From NCBI GenBank assembly GCA_016717205.1, contig JADKGC010000008.1:62001-126000 (forward strand): 64,000 nt of DNA. Reading direction: 5' to 3'. The notes under the pieces are model-generated. The model was not told where the DNA came from and did not search any database. It saw only the letters and a program-made list of their open reading frames with translations. Position 1 is the first letter of the stretch; the number at the start of each line of letters is the position of its first letter. Below are positions 1-9,393 of this stretch, one piece after another. The DNA comes from Candidatus Flexifilum breve (GTDB lineage Bacteria > Chloroflexota > Anaerolineae > Aggregatilineales > Phototrophicaceae). The position numbers and the translations under genes are program-made.

Positions 1-1
1 T

Positions 2-919
2 GAAGAAAACTTCAAGCGATTGGATGAAGACAAGCGTGTATGGTGGGGTGAAGACGGAAATAATGTCCCTCGTCTGAAACGTTTTCTCACCGACGTTCAG
101 CAAGGGATTATCCCACAAACTCTGTGGAGACATGAGGATGTGGGGAATACTCAAGAAGCCAAAGAAGAACTTCTAGCCAATGTTGCATATGAGAACACTG
201 AAAATGTTCTCAATACTGTCAAGCCAACACGCCTTATTGAGATGATTCTGCAACTCAGCACATTCGCTGAAACGGATGATATCGTCTTCGACTTCTTTGC
301 GGGAAGTGGAACGACAGCGCATGCTGTTATGCAAAAGAACACACAAGACTCAGGCAATCGTCGCTTTGTGTGCGTTCAGATTGGTGAAGAGCTACCTAAG
401 CCAGAGACAGTTCTGAAGACGATGGCAGATGTATCGCGTCAAAGAATCCATTCTGCGGGTAACAAGATTTCTCAAGAAGTTGATAGTCGCTTACCTCTTG
501 AGCAGAAATCCGATGTTGGATTTCGATATTTTCGCTTCGCAACATCATCGTTCAGGCGTTGGGCAGATTACGAGGGGGATGATGTCAATGCCTTACAAGC
601 CAGTTTTGATCAATTTGAGACACCGCTAGTTGATAGCTGGAATCCGTCCAATTTGCTTGTTGAGATCATGCTGCAACTTGGTTTTCCGTTGGATAGCCGC
701 TTAGAGGAACTACCAGCATTTACCATCAACAATATGCAGCGCGTTACCAGCGATTTTCATACACATAGTCTCTACGCTTGCTTCGATGCAACAATTGTAG
801 ACGATACGATTGCGGCGCTCGCGCTCGGCGCAGAGGATATTTTCGTATGTCTGGACAGCGCATTGACCGACCAAAGCAAAGCCCGTCTCAGCGACGTGTG
901 CAATCTACGGACGATCTGA
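2..919 (+). CDS. mod: Type III restriction-modification methyltransferase (Mod), C-terminal part
   Basis: The reading frame is open from the first bases of the window, so the gene starts upstream. The visible part carries the SAM-binding motif I of an N6-adenine methyltransferase (DFFAGSGTTAHA, about 95 residues into the visible part), preceded by KPTRLIEMIL. In type III Mod enzymes (beta class) the catalytic DPPY motif lies before motif I, so it should be upstream of the window. The remaining residues are a Mod-type C-terminal target-recognition and dimer region. The stop lies 9 bases before the Res gene, as in a mod-res operon. Mod modifies one strand of the site and gives Res its specificity. 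Confidence 0.9.
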   Translation, partial: EENFKRLDEDKRVWWGEDGNNVPRLKRFLTDVQQGIIPQTLWRHEDVGNTQEAKEELLANVAYENTENVLNTVKPTRLIEMILQLSTFAETDDIVFDFFAGSGTTAHAVMQKNTQDSGNRRFVCVQIGEELPKPETVLKTMADVSRQRIHSAGNKISQEVDSRLPLEQKSDVGFRYFRFATSSFRRWADYEGDDVNALQASFDQFETPLVDSWNPSNLLVEIMLQLGFPLDSRLEELPAFTINNMQRVTSDFHTHSLYACFDATIVDDTIAALALGAEDIFVCLDSALTDQSKARLSDVCNLRTI

Positions 920-928
920 GGCGGTTGA

Positions 929-3913
929 ATGGCAACCAAACTGCAATTCAAGTTCGATCCGAATCAAGACTTTCAGCTTGAGGCGATCCGCGCCGTCACC
1001 GAGTTGTTCGACGGGTTGCCGCCTCAGGTCACCGCGCCCGCGCTCGGCTATGAGATCATCCCCAACTTGCCGCCATCCACCGACCTGAATGAACGATTCC
1101 TCAAAACTAACCTAGAGGCAGTACAGACTCGCTACAAAGTCCCGACGGATCGCACGCTGTTCCCCGAATTGGAAGTCGATGAAGGAATGGTGCTCGAAGG
1201 GGTGGGCAACGAGACGCATCGCAGCCCGCATTTCACCGTTGAGATGGAGACAGGCACGGGCAAGACCTATGTCTACCTCCGCACGATGTACGAACTGTAT
1301 CGTCAGTATGGCTTTCGCAAGTTCATCATTGTCGTCCCCAGCATCGCCATCTACGAAGGCGTGCTGAAGAATTTCCAGATCACCGCGTCGCATTTCCGTG
1401 CGCTCTATGATGGCGAATACGTCGCGCCTATCGCCTATGATGGCGCACAGTTGAGCAAGTTGCGTGGTTACGCCACCTCTGCCCTACCCGAATGCCTGAT
1501 CATGACGCTCGACTCGTTTAACAAGAAGTCGAACAACCTCTACAAGGCGTCGGAGAAGCTGCCCGGCGAACGTCGCCCTTATCAGTTCATCCAAGAGACG
1601 CGCCCGATCATCATCCTTGACGAACCGCAGAACATGGAGAGCGAGAAGGCGAGAGAGGCGCTTCGCACACTGCATCCGCTGTTCGTGTTGCGCTACAGTG
1701 CCACACACCGCACCAGCCCGAATCCAGTCTATCGGCTCACGCCGTTTGAGGCGTTCCGCCGGGGACTGGTTAAGCGGATCGAAGTCGATGCAGTGACCGA
1801 ACGCGAAGACTTTAATCAACCGTTTCTCGCCCTGCGCTCAGTGCAAATTGGGCCGCCCATCACTGCAACTGTGGGCACATATATTCTGGAACGCGGTCGT
1901 ACCCGCCAAGTAGATGTAGTGTTGCGGCAAAGCAGTGATCTACACGCAATAACGGGAAGAGACGAGCACCGAGGATACGTTGTTGAGAACATTGACGTCG
2001 GCAGACAATGCATTGAGTTTACAGGGCAACCGCCGCTTTTTCTCAACGACACAGTAGGTCCTTCACGCCCAGAGGTATTTCGTGCGCAGATTCGCTGCAC
2101 GCTCGAACATCACATGGAGCGACAAGCGGCGTTCGCGGCACAGGGGGTGAAAATCCTCTCGCTGTTCTTCATCGACCGGGTGGCGAACTATACGTCTGAC
2201 ACGGGGATCATTCGGCGCATTTTCGATGAGGAGTTTGATCGCATCAAGCGTGGCTACCCCATGTTCCGCGATCTTGAAGCCTCACAGGTGCGCGAAGCCT
2301 ACTTCGCCAAAGTCCGCAAGAAGGACGGCGAAGAACAAGCCATCGATACCGATGGGCGCACTGAAGACGAGCGAAAAGCCGAAAAAGCGGCGTTTGAACT
2401 CATTATGCGAAACAAAGAGCAGCTTCTGCGGTTTGATGAGCCGGTGAGTTTCATCTTTGCGCACTCAGCGTTGAAGGAAGGCTGGGACAACCCGAACGTC
2501 TTCCAGATCTGTACGCTCAACCAAACCGTTTCCGAAGTGAAGAAGCGCCAGGAGATCGGGCGTGGGTTGCGGTTGTGCGTCAATCAGCTAGGGGATCGGC
2601 TGTTTGACGAAGGAATCAACACACTGACGGTGATCGCCAACGAGAGCTACATGTCGTATGTCGATAACCTTCAGCGCGAGTACACGGAAGACGGTGTAAC
2701 CGAAGCGCCGCCGCGTCCGACGCAAGCGCGCAAGGCAGAAGCGAAACGCAATGACGCCCATTTCACCAGTGCCGAATTCAAAGCGTTCTGGGAGAAGCTG
2801 GCGCAGCGGACACGCTATCATATCCATATCGACAGCGCGGATTTGATCAAGTTGTGCGTCGAAAAGCTCAATAACACAGGCTACCCCACGCCGATGATCG
2901 TGGTCGAAAGCGGTGCATACGTCGTCACTCGCTTCACGCTGCTGCTGGAGTCAGTAAGCGGCGCACAAGCCCGCATCAGCGTCGAGTCTGTCAATACGAA
3001 TGACGAGCGCAGCAGCGACACGAAACTGTATAAGCGGGGCGACAATCTCGGTAAGAAAACGGGTGATCCGCGTCTGCGCGACTATAAGGTCACCAATATC
3101 GTGACGGACGCCAACGGACTGTGCGTCGTCTTTGAAAACAATGTCGAACTGCGCGTAGGTACACCTTATGAGTTCGAGAGCATTGCAGTCGGGCAGCGGA
3201 CACCTCAGCGCGCGGAACTGGTAGAGAAGCGGCGCTATCCTGTCTTCAATTTAATTGACCGTGCCGCCCGCGAGACGGGGCTTACGCGACCGACCGTCAA
3301 CGCAGTTTTCCGCCAGTTAAGCGATAAAACGAAAGCCCACTTGCTCGATAACCCGGAGGGCTTCGCCAATGTCTTCATCACGACGGTGCGCGAAACACTC
3401 GCCGATCACATTGCCGAGCGAATTGAATTCGAAGTAGTTCCTGATCCGGCGGACATTGATCTGGATGAGCTTTTCCCAACCACACGTCGTTTCCCGCAGA
3501 AAGAGCTCATCGAAGCCGGGGAACACGGGTTGTATGACTTCGTGCAGCAGGACTCAGACGTGGAAGTGCGCTTCGTCAATGACCGTCTCCGCCGTGATGA
3601 TCGAGTGCTGTTCTTCTTCAAGTTCCCTCCGGCATTCAAAGTATCGCTACCGCGTATCATCGGCAACTACAATCCAGACTGGGGGATTGTGCGTCGTTCC
3701 GATGATGGCAAGGTCTTGCTGGAACTCGTTCGCGAGACGAAGGGCGATCCCGATACTGCAAAACTGCAATTTCCTCACGAGGGGCGCAAGATTGCCAGTG
3801 CCGAAAAGCATTTCGCGGCACTCGGTATCGACTATCGACACATCACGCCCGAAACGATGGACTGGGCTGCCCCTGCACCTACAAAACCGAATCGCTTACG
3901 TGGATTGAAATAG
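929..3913 (+). CDS. res: Type III restriction endonuclease Res subunit
   Basis: This 994-residue protein has the usual length and layout of type III Res. It has an SF2 helicase Walker A ETGTGKT at residues 107-113 and a Walker B DEPQ at 231-234. A helicase motif VI-like segment QEIGRGLRL follows, and the C-terminal PD-(D/E)XK nuclease motif ELVRETKG starts near residue 932. In the family, Res translocates or slides from an unmodified site and cuts about 25 bp away in complex with Mod. It follows mod by 9 bases and precedes the HerA-like gene by 12, so all are probably one transcript. All key residues look intact. The start ATG is taken for its spacing to mod. Confidence 0.95.
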   Translation: MATKLQFKFDPNQDFQLEAIRAVTELFDGLPPQVTAPALGYEIIPNLPPSTDLNERFLKTNLEAVQTRYKVPTDRTLFPELEVDEGMVLEGVGNETHRSPHFTVEMETGTGKTYVYLRTMYELYRQYGFRKFIIVVPSIAIYEGVLKNFQITASHFRALYDGEYVAPIAYDGAQLSKLRGYATSALPECLIMTLDSFNKKSNNLYKASEKLPGERRPYQFIQETRPIIILDEPQNMESEKAREALRTLHPLFVLRYSATHRTSPNPVYRLTPFEAFRRGLVKRIEVDAVTEREDFNQPFLALRSVQIGPPITATVGTYILERGRTRQVDVVLRQSSDLHAITGRDEHRGYVVENIDVGRQCIEFTGQPPLFLNDTVGPSRPEVFRAQIRCTLEHHMERQAAFAAQGVKILSLFFIDRVANYTSDTGIIRRIFDEEFDRIKRGYPMFRDLEASQVREAYFAKVRKKDGEEQAIDTDGRTEDERKAEKAAFELIMRNKEQLLRFDEPVSFIFAHSALKEGWDNPNVFQICTLNQTVSEVKKRQEIGRGLRLCVNQLGDRLFDEGINTLTVIANESYMSYVDNLQREYTEDGVTEAPPRPTQARKAEAKRNDAHFTSAEFKAFWEKLAQRTRYHIHIDSADLIKLCVEKLNNTGYPTPMIVVESGAYVVTRFTLLLESVSGAQARISVESVNTNDERSSDTKLYKRGDNLGKKTGDPRLRDYKVTNIVTDANGLCVVFENNVELRVGTPYEFESIAVGQRTPQRAELVEKRRYPVFNLIDRAARETGLTRPTVNAVFRQLSDKTKAHLLDNPEGFANVFITTVRETLADHIAERIEFEVVPDPADIDLDELFPTTRRFPQKELIEAGEHGLYDFVQQDSDVEVRFVNDRLRRDDRVLFFFKFPPAFKVSLPRIIGNYNPDWGIVRRSDDGKVLLELVRETKGDPDTAKLQFPHEGRKIASAEKHFAALGIDYRHITPETMDWAAPAPTKPNRLRGLK

Positions 3914-3925
3914 GAAACGCCGACG

Positions 3926-5986
3926 ATGCTGCACAGAACATTCCAGAAAGACCAGACACGCTCCGCCGAAGAGATCGCTCAAGAGGTTTTCTCGAACCTC
4001 ATCCAGCCTGACCAGTACGTGGGAGATGTATATTCCATTGGCTATGAGGCTGCGACTGTGCAGATTCATGACCACTATCGGATGAATGTTGGCGGCATAC
4101 CAAGTCTGTGCTTCTTGATTGCGACCCGTGTTATGCCGGGTACGCCTATCGACTTCATGAAGGAAGATGCAAGCGTTTTGCTGCTGCGCGTCATGGATGC
4201 CGCAGTCACCCCCAACAGCGCTGAAGCCGAGCGCATTCGGTTCGAGTCGGCACAACGTCAGAGCGGTGAGTCGAAGCACTGGGACGAAGAAGGCGCAATG
4301 GATGGCACAACGGCGCATCTTTTGTCCTTTGCTGCCGTGAAATGTCGTGTGATCGGGACATTCTTTCTCGACTTGCGTTACCCTGATGCTCAGACAGATG
4401 ATCTCGTGCTGCGCTTCGGCAGTGACATTTCAAACTACTACCCGAATCGTGGGTTGAAGGTCTATAAGCCCAACGGTGAAGCGCTGCGCGCCATCGTCAA
4501 CTACCGCGATCCAAGCCGTATGGATCAGCTTTCACGTCTATCAGTGAACGTTGGCGAAGTCCGCTATGCGTCAACAAACCGCTCTTTTCAGAAAGTTGCT
4601 GATGTGGCGGTTGAGATGATGCCCGGTGACTTGGTGCGGCAGAAGACTGCCCTTTTCGGCATGACACGCACAGGCAAATCAAATACCACGAAGATCATCC
4701 TTCAATCCGTATTCAATCTCCGGTTCGACCAAAAACAACCATTGCGCGTCGGGCAGATCGTATTTGACCCAAACGGTGAGTATGCTAATGAAAACGTGCA
4801 AGATGCGGGTGCCGTCAAAAATGTGTGGCGCGAACACGGTGGCGTGAAAGATGATGTAGTGACCTATGGTATCACTCGTCATCCGAATGACCCTGATCGA
4901 CAGCTCATGCTCCTGAATTTTTACTCCGAGCAAAACCTGCAAATCGGTAAGGACATTATCGATGCGGCGCTCGCGAGCCAAGGCTCGATCTATGTCAACA
5001 ACTTTCGCCAAGTCACTTTCGTTGCGCCTGATGCCACTGATCGCTCTGCTTCGACTCGCTATCAGCGTCGTGTTCTCGCCTATCGCGCACTACTCGCAAG
5101 AGCGGGATTTGCAGTTCCACCCACGCTGAGATCATCAACGAGTCGTCTGTTTAACCAAGAGTTGTTACAAGCAATGCAGCAGAATGGCGATGCGAGTTTC
5201 AATGCAGCCGCGAGAGTTTTCGATGTAGCTTCGCCGAGCTGGGGTGAGTTGGGGACGGCGTTCGCTGCTCTTGCCGCTTTCATCAAAACGGATGATTACA
5301 ACCTGTTCGAGAATCAGTACATGAATCGAGCTGGTGGATCTGGAAACGCTTGGGCGGACGAGGACTTCAAAAAGATACTTGGCATGTTTGCTCAGGCAAA
5401 CGGTGCTCGCCTAATCGGTGCTGTCCGCGAGCAGCATACGCCAGATCGAGACTCAGACTATGCACCCGCCATTTTCGACGCGCTGCGCCAAGGTAAATTG
5501 GTTATCATCGACCAGTCAAGCGGCGATCCCACGATCAATAAATCATCTGCAGAGCGCATCATGTGGCACATCTTCCGCGAAAATCAGGCATTATTTCGCG
5601 ATGGCAAAGAACCGCCGGACATTCTCGTCTATATCGAAGAAGCCCATAACCTGCTTCCAGCCGGAACAGACATGGACTTGGAGAATGTCTGGGTTCGCAC
5701 GGCAAAAGAAGGCGCGAAATACCGTATTGGGATGGTCTACGCAACGCAAGAAGTGAGCAGTATTCAGCGTAACATCCTCAAGAACACGGCAAACTGGTTT
5801 ATCGGTCACCTGAATAACACAGATGAGACCAAAGAACTCACCAAGTACTACGACTTCGACGATTTTGAAGCATCAATTCGTCGCGCTCAAGATCGCGGTT
5901 TCATGCGTGTGAAGACATTGAGCAATCTCTTCGTGATCCCGGTTCAGATTCGCAAGTTTGAGATTCCGCAGCAGAGCGGCGCATAG
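3926..5986 (+). CDS. HerA-like hexameric DNA-translocating ATPase (DUF87 type)
   Basis: The 686-residue protein has a P-loop GMTRTGKSNT at about residues 245-254 and a Walker B with catalytic glutamate, YIEEAHNLLP, at about 569-578. Both are typical of HerA/FtsK-type ATPases. The residues before the P-loop probably form the HerA-type barrel domain. The next gene encodes a NurA-like nuclease. In archaea HerA and NurA form an end-resection machine; in bacteria HerA ATPases also occur in defence operons with various nucleases. The placement directly after mod-res suggests that it supplies translocation for a combined defence system, but that is inference from context. Confidence 0.85.
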   Translation: MLHRTFQKDQTRSAEEIAQEVFSNLIQPDQYVGDVYSIGYEAATVQIHDHYRMNVGGIPSLCFLIATRVMPGTPIDFMKEDASVLLLRVMDAAVTPNSAEAERIRFESAQRQSGESKHWDEEGAMDGTTAHLLSFAAVKCRVIGTFFLDLRYPDAQTDDLVLRFGSDISNYYPNRGLKVYKPNGEALRAIVNYRDPSRMDQLSRLSVNVGEVRYASTNRSFQKVADVAVEMMPGDLVRQKTALFGMTRTGKSNTTKIILQSVFNLRFDQKQPLRVGQIVFDPNGEYANENVQDAGAVKNVWREHGGVKDDVVTYGITRHPNDPDRQLMLLNFYSEQNLQIGKDIIDAALASQGSIYVNNFRQVTFVAPDATDRSASTRYQRRVLAYRALLARAGFAVPPTLRSSTSRLFNQELLQAMQQNGDASFNAAARVFDVASPSWGELGTAFAALAAFIKTDDYNLFENQYMNRAGGSGNAWADEDFKKILGMFAQANGARLIGAVREQHTPDRDSDYAPAIFDALRQGKLVIIDQSSGDPTINKSSAERIMWHIFRENQALFRDGKEPPDILVYIEEAHNLLPAGTDMDLENVWVRTAKEGAKYRIGMVYATQEVSSIQRNILKNTANWFIGHLNNTDETKELTKYYDFDDFEASIRRAQDRGFMRVKTLSNLFVIPVQIRKFEIPQQSGA

Positions 5987-5997
5987 GTCGAGAGAAA

Positions 5998-7374
5998 ATG
6001 CCCTACGAAGACGAAAGATCTAGTTACGAACCGCTGCGTCGCATTGCAGAAAACCCGCGTGTTAAGGAGTTGCTCAGCAACTATCGTGTACGCCAACGAC
6101 CTGTACAAAGAACAGCCCCGTTGCCATTGATCGATGTTTCGACCTTGCCGCATGATGGATGGAAACCAAGTTGGGTACTTGCCGTCGATGGCTCTTTTCT
6201 TCCAGTCGCAATCAGGAACGGTTATCCGGGAGCAGAGGCAGCTTATATCACAGTCGCTTCTGTAATGCTGGATGCGGCAAAACTGCGAGAACTCGATCAG
6301 CAACGCCCGGTTGAGCCAAAAATCTTTCGTTCGACACAGGAGTCTGAAGCAATTGATGATCTTTTGCCTGGGCGAAACGTGGTTTACGAAAATGATGGGT
6401 CTGCCAAAGTCTCATTCCGACGCGCGCTCCAGAACATGCTCGCAGCTAAACACATGTCTGAAGAAGGTGAAAGCCTGCTTGACACCTATGAAGTGTTACT
6501 GAAGCACAAGCCGAAACCCGCAAAGGCGCAAACTGAGCAGGGCTGCCCATACGAAGATTGTCCCGTAGATGGGACATATCGACCGCAGAATGGCACTTTT
6601 TTGTGCATGTGTAAGGAAAAGCGCGCGCTCTACTCATCTGACGCGCTCCGCATTCACGAGCGCATGAATCCCGAGTCGGGAAGCAACGACAGAATCTATA
6701 GCGAAGTCATGCAAGTCGTTGAACGCATCTGGGTTGTCCACATTTTGCGAACACTTGAAAAGCAGAAGTGGCTTACATCTTTGAAGCGGTTAGCGATCCT
6801 GATAGATGGTCCGCTGGCGATCTTCGGACAACCCGCATGGATAAGCCAAGCAATTTCTGAAGAACTCAAACGGATTAATCAAGCAGTCAAAGAAGCTACC
6901 GGTCAAGATCTTCTCTTACTGGGCATTGAAAAAGGTGGCGAATTTGCCGATCATTTTGAACATATTGACCAGAACGACAACGGAGTTGCTGGCAGTTTCC
7001 CGAAGCGGACTGCGGCTTTATTGACAGACGATTATATCAAGCAGAACATCTATTTTAGTGATAGTACCAAGCCCTATGGAGAGGGAACTTACTTTGGTAG
7101 AAAGTTCTTTTACAAGACGCATTCGGGTGCTCGGATTATTGCAACATTGCCGTATCTGGATAATACACACGCGGATTGGTTGAAAGCGGAAGTCTCGCAA
7201 TTTCCCCGTCTTGCGGATGCTGCAATGCTGCTCGACGAATTGATTTCGTCTAGATACCCGAACTCGCTACAGCCCATCGTGGCGGCTCACGCGGAAGCTT
7301 CTATTCCATTCAATCTCGGAAAGAAAGTCCTTGAGCGGCTTGCAAGAGATTTAACATCGGAAACGAAGATATGA
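5998..7374 (+). CDS. NurA-domain nuclease
   Basis: The 458-residue protein carries the NurA signature: an N-terminal AVDGSF strand with Asp64, and a second conserved acid in ILIDGPLAIFG (Asp270). NurA is a 5'-3' exonuclease and ssDNA endonuclease with an RNase H-like fold that works with HerA. A cysteine cluster sits between the two acidic motifs (CPYEDCPVDG, then CMC, about residues 182-204). It may be a metal-binding insertion, which I do not recognise from standard NurA. The gene lies 11 bases after the HerA-like gene and overlaps the next methyltransferase by 4 bases (ATGA), so translation of the two is coupled. Confidence 0.8.
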   Translation: MPYEDERSSYEPLRRIAENPRVKELLSNYRVRQRPVQRTAPLPLIDVSTLPHDGWKPSWVLAVDGSFLPVAIRNGYPGAEAAYITVASVMLDAAKLRELDQQRPVEPKIFRSTQESEAIDDLLPGRNVVYENDGSAKVSFRRALQNMLAAKHMSEEGESLLDTYEVLLKHKPKPAKAQTEQGCPYEDCPVDGTYRPQNGTFLCMCKEKRALYSSDALRIHERMNPESGSNDRIYSEVMQVVERIWVVHILRTLEKQKWLTSLKRLAILIDGPLAIFGQPAWISQAISEELKRINQAVKEATGQDLLLLGIEKGGEFADHFEHIDQNDNGVAGSFPKRTAALLTDDYIKQNIYFSDSTKPYGEGTYFGRKFFYKTHSGARIIATLPYLDNTHADWLKAEVSQFPRLADAAMLLDELISSRYPNSLQPIVAAHAEASIPFNLGKKVLERLARDLTSETKI

Positions 7375-8501
7375 CTCAGGTGTTTCAGGTTGGCAAAAAC
7401 AGATTAAGTACTCCAGTAGGACGATGGGCAAGCGTCGGACCCTACTATGCGATGTTTCCAATTTCATTTGCATTTGCGATGGTAGACGAGCATTGTCCGC
7501 CGGGCGGAGCCGTACTCGACCCGTTTGTAGGGCGTGGATCAAGCATCTATGCTGCTGTCTCGACCGGGCGGTACGGCTGTGGAATCGAGATCAACGAAGT
7601 TGGCTGGCTGTACAGCCATGCTAAGCTTAATCCTGCTCCTGAAGTTGAAGTGCTGCAAAGAAACCAAGAAATTAGCCATAAGTCACGTGGTATCCGCAAA
7701 TCTCACATCAATGAATTGCCGGAATTCTTTCGACATTGCTATACCCCAACTGTGCTGCGTTATCTGCTGGCTGCGCGTGACAATTTGAACTGGAAGAGCA
7801 GCTCAGTTGACGCAACTCTAATGGCGATCATCTTAGTATATCTTCATGGTGCCAAGGAGAAATCGCTTTCCAACCAGATGCGTCAAGGAAAGGCGATGGC
7901 ACCAGATTATTCGATAACTTGGTGGCGCGAGCACCACTTAACACCCCCTAATCGGCAGCCAATGCATTTTATGGCACAGCGTATTCGCTGGAGATATGCC
8001 AAAGGTATACCTAATCTCCACGATGGTAGTGCTTATCTAGGGGATAGTACGCAGAAATTAGATGATCTTCGTACCGAAGTTGAAGCTAATCGAGTGCCGC
8101 GCTTCGATCTGCTTTTCACTTCACCGCCCTACTACAACATCACCAGCTACCATTATGATCAGTGGCTTCGATTATGGATGTTAGGACATGAACCACGTCC
8201 ATCGAAGACTGGTGGCGAATGGCAGAATGGTTTCTGGTCACAAACCGATTATCGCAGCCTGCTTGAAACCGTATTTTCAAAGTGCGCCTTGGTTTTGAAA
8301 CCAGAAGCTAGGATTGTTGTGCGCACAGACGCCCGTGAGTTCACACTTCGGGTCACAAAAGAAGTCCTAGCAAAAGCATTTCCTGATAAGCATCCACCAG
8401 TTGATGAAGCACGACCGCTGTTCAAACCGAGTCAAACTTCTTTGTATGGAGACAAATCCAAGAAGCCAGGCGAGATTGATCTCATATTGTTGCCCCGTTA
8501 G
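7371..8501 (+). CDS. DNA methyltransferase (N4-cytosine/N6-adenine type) coupled to nurA
   Basis: The 376-residue protein contains motif I LDPFVGRGSS (Asp50) followed by IEINEVG, and the catalytic motif IV TSPPYYN at residues 250-256. The order I then IV and the SPPY tetrapeptide fit amino-methyltransferases that make m4C or m6A. It overlaps the end of the NurA-like gene by ATGA. It is a second methyltransferase in the cluster, separate from Mod. It could protect host DNA from the HerA-NurA pair, or mark a different site; the sequence does not decide. I see no partner restriction gene after it, because an unusual hairpin-rich block follows. Confidence 0.85.
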   Translation: MTQVFQVGKNRLSTPVGRWASVGPYYAMFPISFAFAMVDEHCPPGGAVLDPFVGRGSSIYAAVSTGRYGCGIEINEVGWLYSHAKLNPAPEVEVLQRNQEISHKSRGIRKSHINELPEFFRHCYTPTVLRYLLAARDNLNWKSSSVDATLMAIILVYLHGAKEKSLSNQMRQGKAMAPDYSITWWREHHLTPPNRQPMHFMAQRIRWRYAKGIPNLHDGSAYLGDSTQKLDDLRTEVEANRVPRFDLLFTSPPYYNITSYHYDQWLRLWMLGHEPRPSKTGGEWQNGFWSQTDYRSLLETVFSKCALVLKPEARIVVRTDAREFTLRVTKEVLAKAFPDKHPPVDEARPLFKPSQTSLYGDKSKKPGEIDLILLPR

Positions 8502-8575
8502 ATAATTGGTGCATGACGCTACAAGCCCTGTAATCTTCCGCATCAGTATTAGCTTGTCCCCTTGCGTAGACTACT

Positions 8576-8856
8576 GGCGCTGCCTGGCAGCAGCGCCGCA
8601 TCGCGAACGCGATGCCGACCAACCCCGCCGCAATGCAGCCGTCGCAGACGGGTGCATTGGAGGCTGCCAACAGTGTATTCAGCGTAGCTGAATCATCGGC
8701 GGAGTTGGGCGCGAGTTAAAAACTCGCCACCTTATGCGCCGGTGGAGGCTAATGTGCGCCCCTACGTGGCGCACCCACGCCGCACCATGCGGTGCAGCGT
8801 GGAATGTGGGCAGGCACATGCCCGCCCACCGGACACACCCCTTCGGGCTGCGTCCG
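8576..8856. other. Tandem array of about ten hairpins in a 514-base gene-free stretch
   Basis: Between the methyltransferase (stop 8501) and the mobilisation operon (9016) the DNA is almost fully folded into consecutive inverted repeats. The pairs are 8576-8583/8590-8597, 8598-8605/8608-8615, 8631-8643/8647-8659 (one mismatch), 8677-8683/8687-8693, 8711-8717/8721-8727, 8727-8731/8741-8745, 8754-8760/8768-8774, 8776-8786/8791-8801 (one mismatch), 8806-8816/8819-8829 (one mismatch) and 8830-8834/8852-8856. Arms are 5-13 bp and mostly perfect. No convincing coding frame covers it. It may be a structured noncoding RNA, part of oriT, or a region used as folded single strand during transfer. Direct reading supports the hairpins; the function is unknown. 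Confidence 0.75.
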
Positions 8857-8900
8857 AAAAGCATAACACCACCCCCTCAACTGCATTGCAAACACGCTAC

Positions 8901-9002
8901 CCGGAATCCTCCATCCTGATTCTGTACGATTCCCAACCCGCAGCCGGAATCGTACAGCCTTTCGTCCGCCGCACTTTGCCACAATGGGAACAGCGCAAAG
9001 TG
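8901..9002 (+). promoter_or_regulatory. oriT-like inverted repeats and CCGGAATC motifs before the mob operon
   Basis: A perfect 12-bp inverted repeat (8922-8933 and 8946-8957, 12-base loop) is followed by a perfect 8-bp one (8972-8979 and 8995-9002, 15-base loop). Both lie just before an RHH protein and a relaxase, which is the usual place for oriT. CCGGAATC occurs at 8901-8908 and 8944-8951, 43 bp apart. It is the complement of the GATTCCGG repeats found upstream of the two leftward transfer operons. The nic site cannot be assigned from sequence. Confidence 0.55.
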
Positions 9003-9015
9003 TGGAGCAGTTTCA

Positions 9016-9393
9016 ATGGCGACCAAGACCGTCCGCCGCAGTATCAGTATGACCCCGGAAATGCGCGATCTGCTGGCGCAGATTGCCGCCAAACACGGGC
9101 GCGATGTCTCAGAGAACGACTTGATCCGCGATGCCATCCGTCACTACCTCGATCAGCAGTCGGATGTGGTGGGCAGCCGCCGCCACTTCCAGCGCTCGCT
9201 GCAAGCGCGGCTTGATCGGCTCGAAAGCACGCTGACTTTTCAGATGCTGATGCTGACGTTCCTGCTGGCAACCGTGTTGGGGGACGAAAGCGGCGAAGCC
9301 ATCGACGAAGCGATGGCAGCCGCAGCGCGAGATGGTGAGGCACTGCTCAAACAGATTGCGGCGCTGCGCCCGCCGAAGGGTGACGACGCATGA
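9016..9393 (+). CDS. Ribbon-helix-helix mobilisation accessory protein
   Basis: This 125-residue protein begins with a ribbon-helix-helix pattern: a basic beta strand (KTVRRSISMTPEMRDLLAQI) and a helix-turn-helix ending in IRDAIRHYLDQ. A longer helical, partly hydrophobic tail follows (LTFQMLMLTFLLATVL, residues about 75-90). RHH proteins of this kind bind oriT repeats and recruit the relaxase. It starts 14 bases after the inverted repeat at 8972-9002 and overlaps the relaxase by ATGA (9390-9393). The role as relaxosome accessory factor and repressor of its own operon is inferred from fold and place. Confidence 0.7.
   Translation: MATKTVRRSISMTPEMRDLLAQIAAKHGRDVSENDLIRDAIRHYLDQQSDVVGSRRHFQRSLQARLDRLESTLTFQMLMLTFLLATVLGDESGEAIDEAMAAAARDGEALLKQIAALRPPKGDDA

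Noticed and set aside
8502..9015. Left attachment site of the ICE, sought as a copy of the tRNA-Asn 3' end
   Set aside because: No match to the tRNA 3' sequence is seen here or elsewhere in 1-36.9 kb, so the left end probably lies before the window.
8742..9215. A 157-codon plus-strand frame across the hairpin block
   Set aside because: It runs through inverted repeats into the RHH gene in another frame, and its product is Pro/Arg/Cys-rich with no recognisable pattern.
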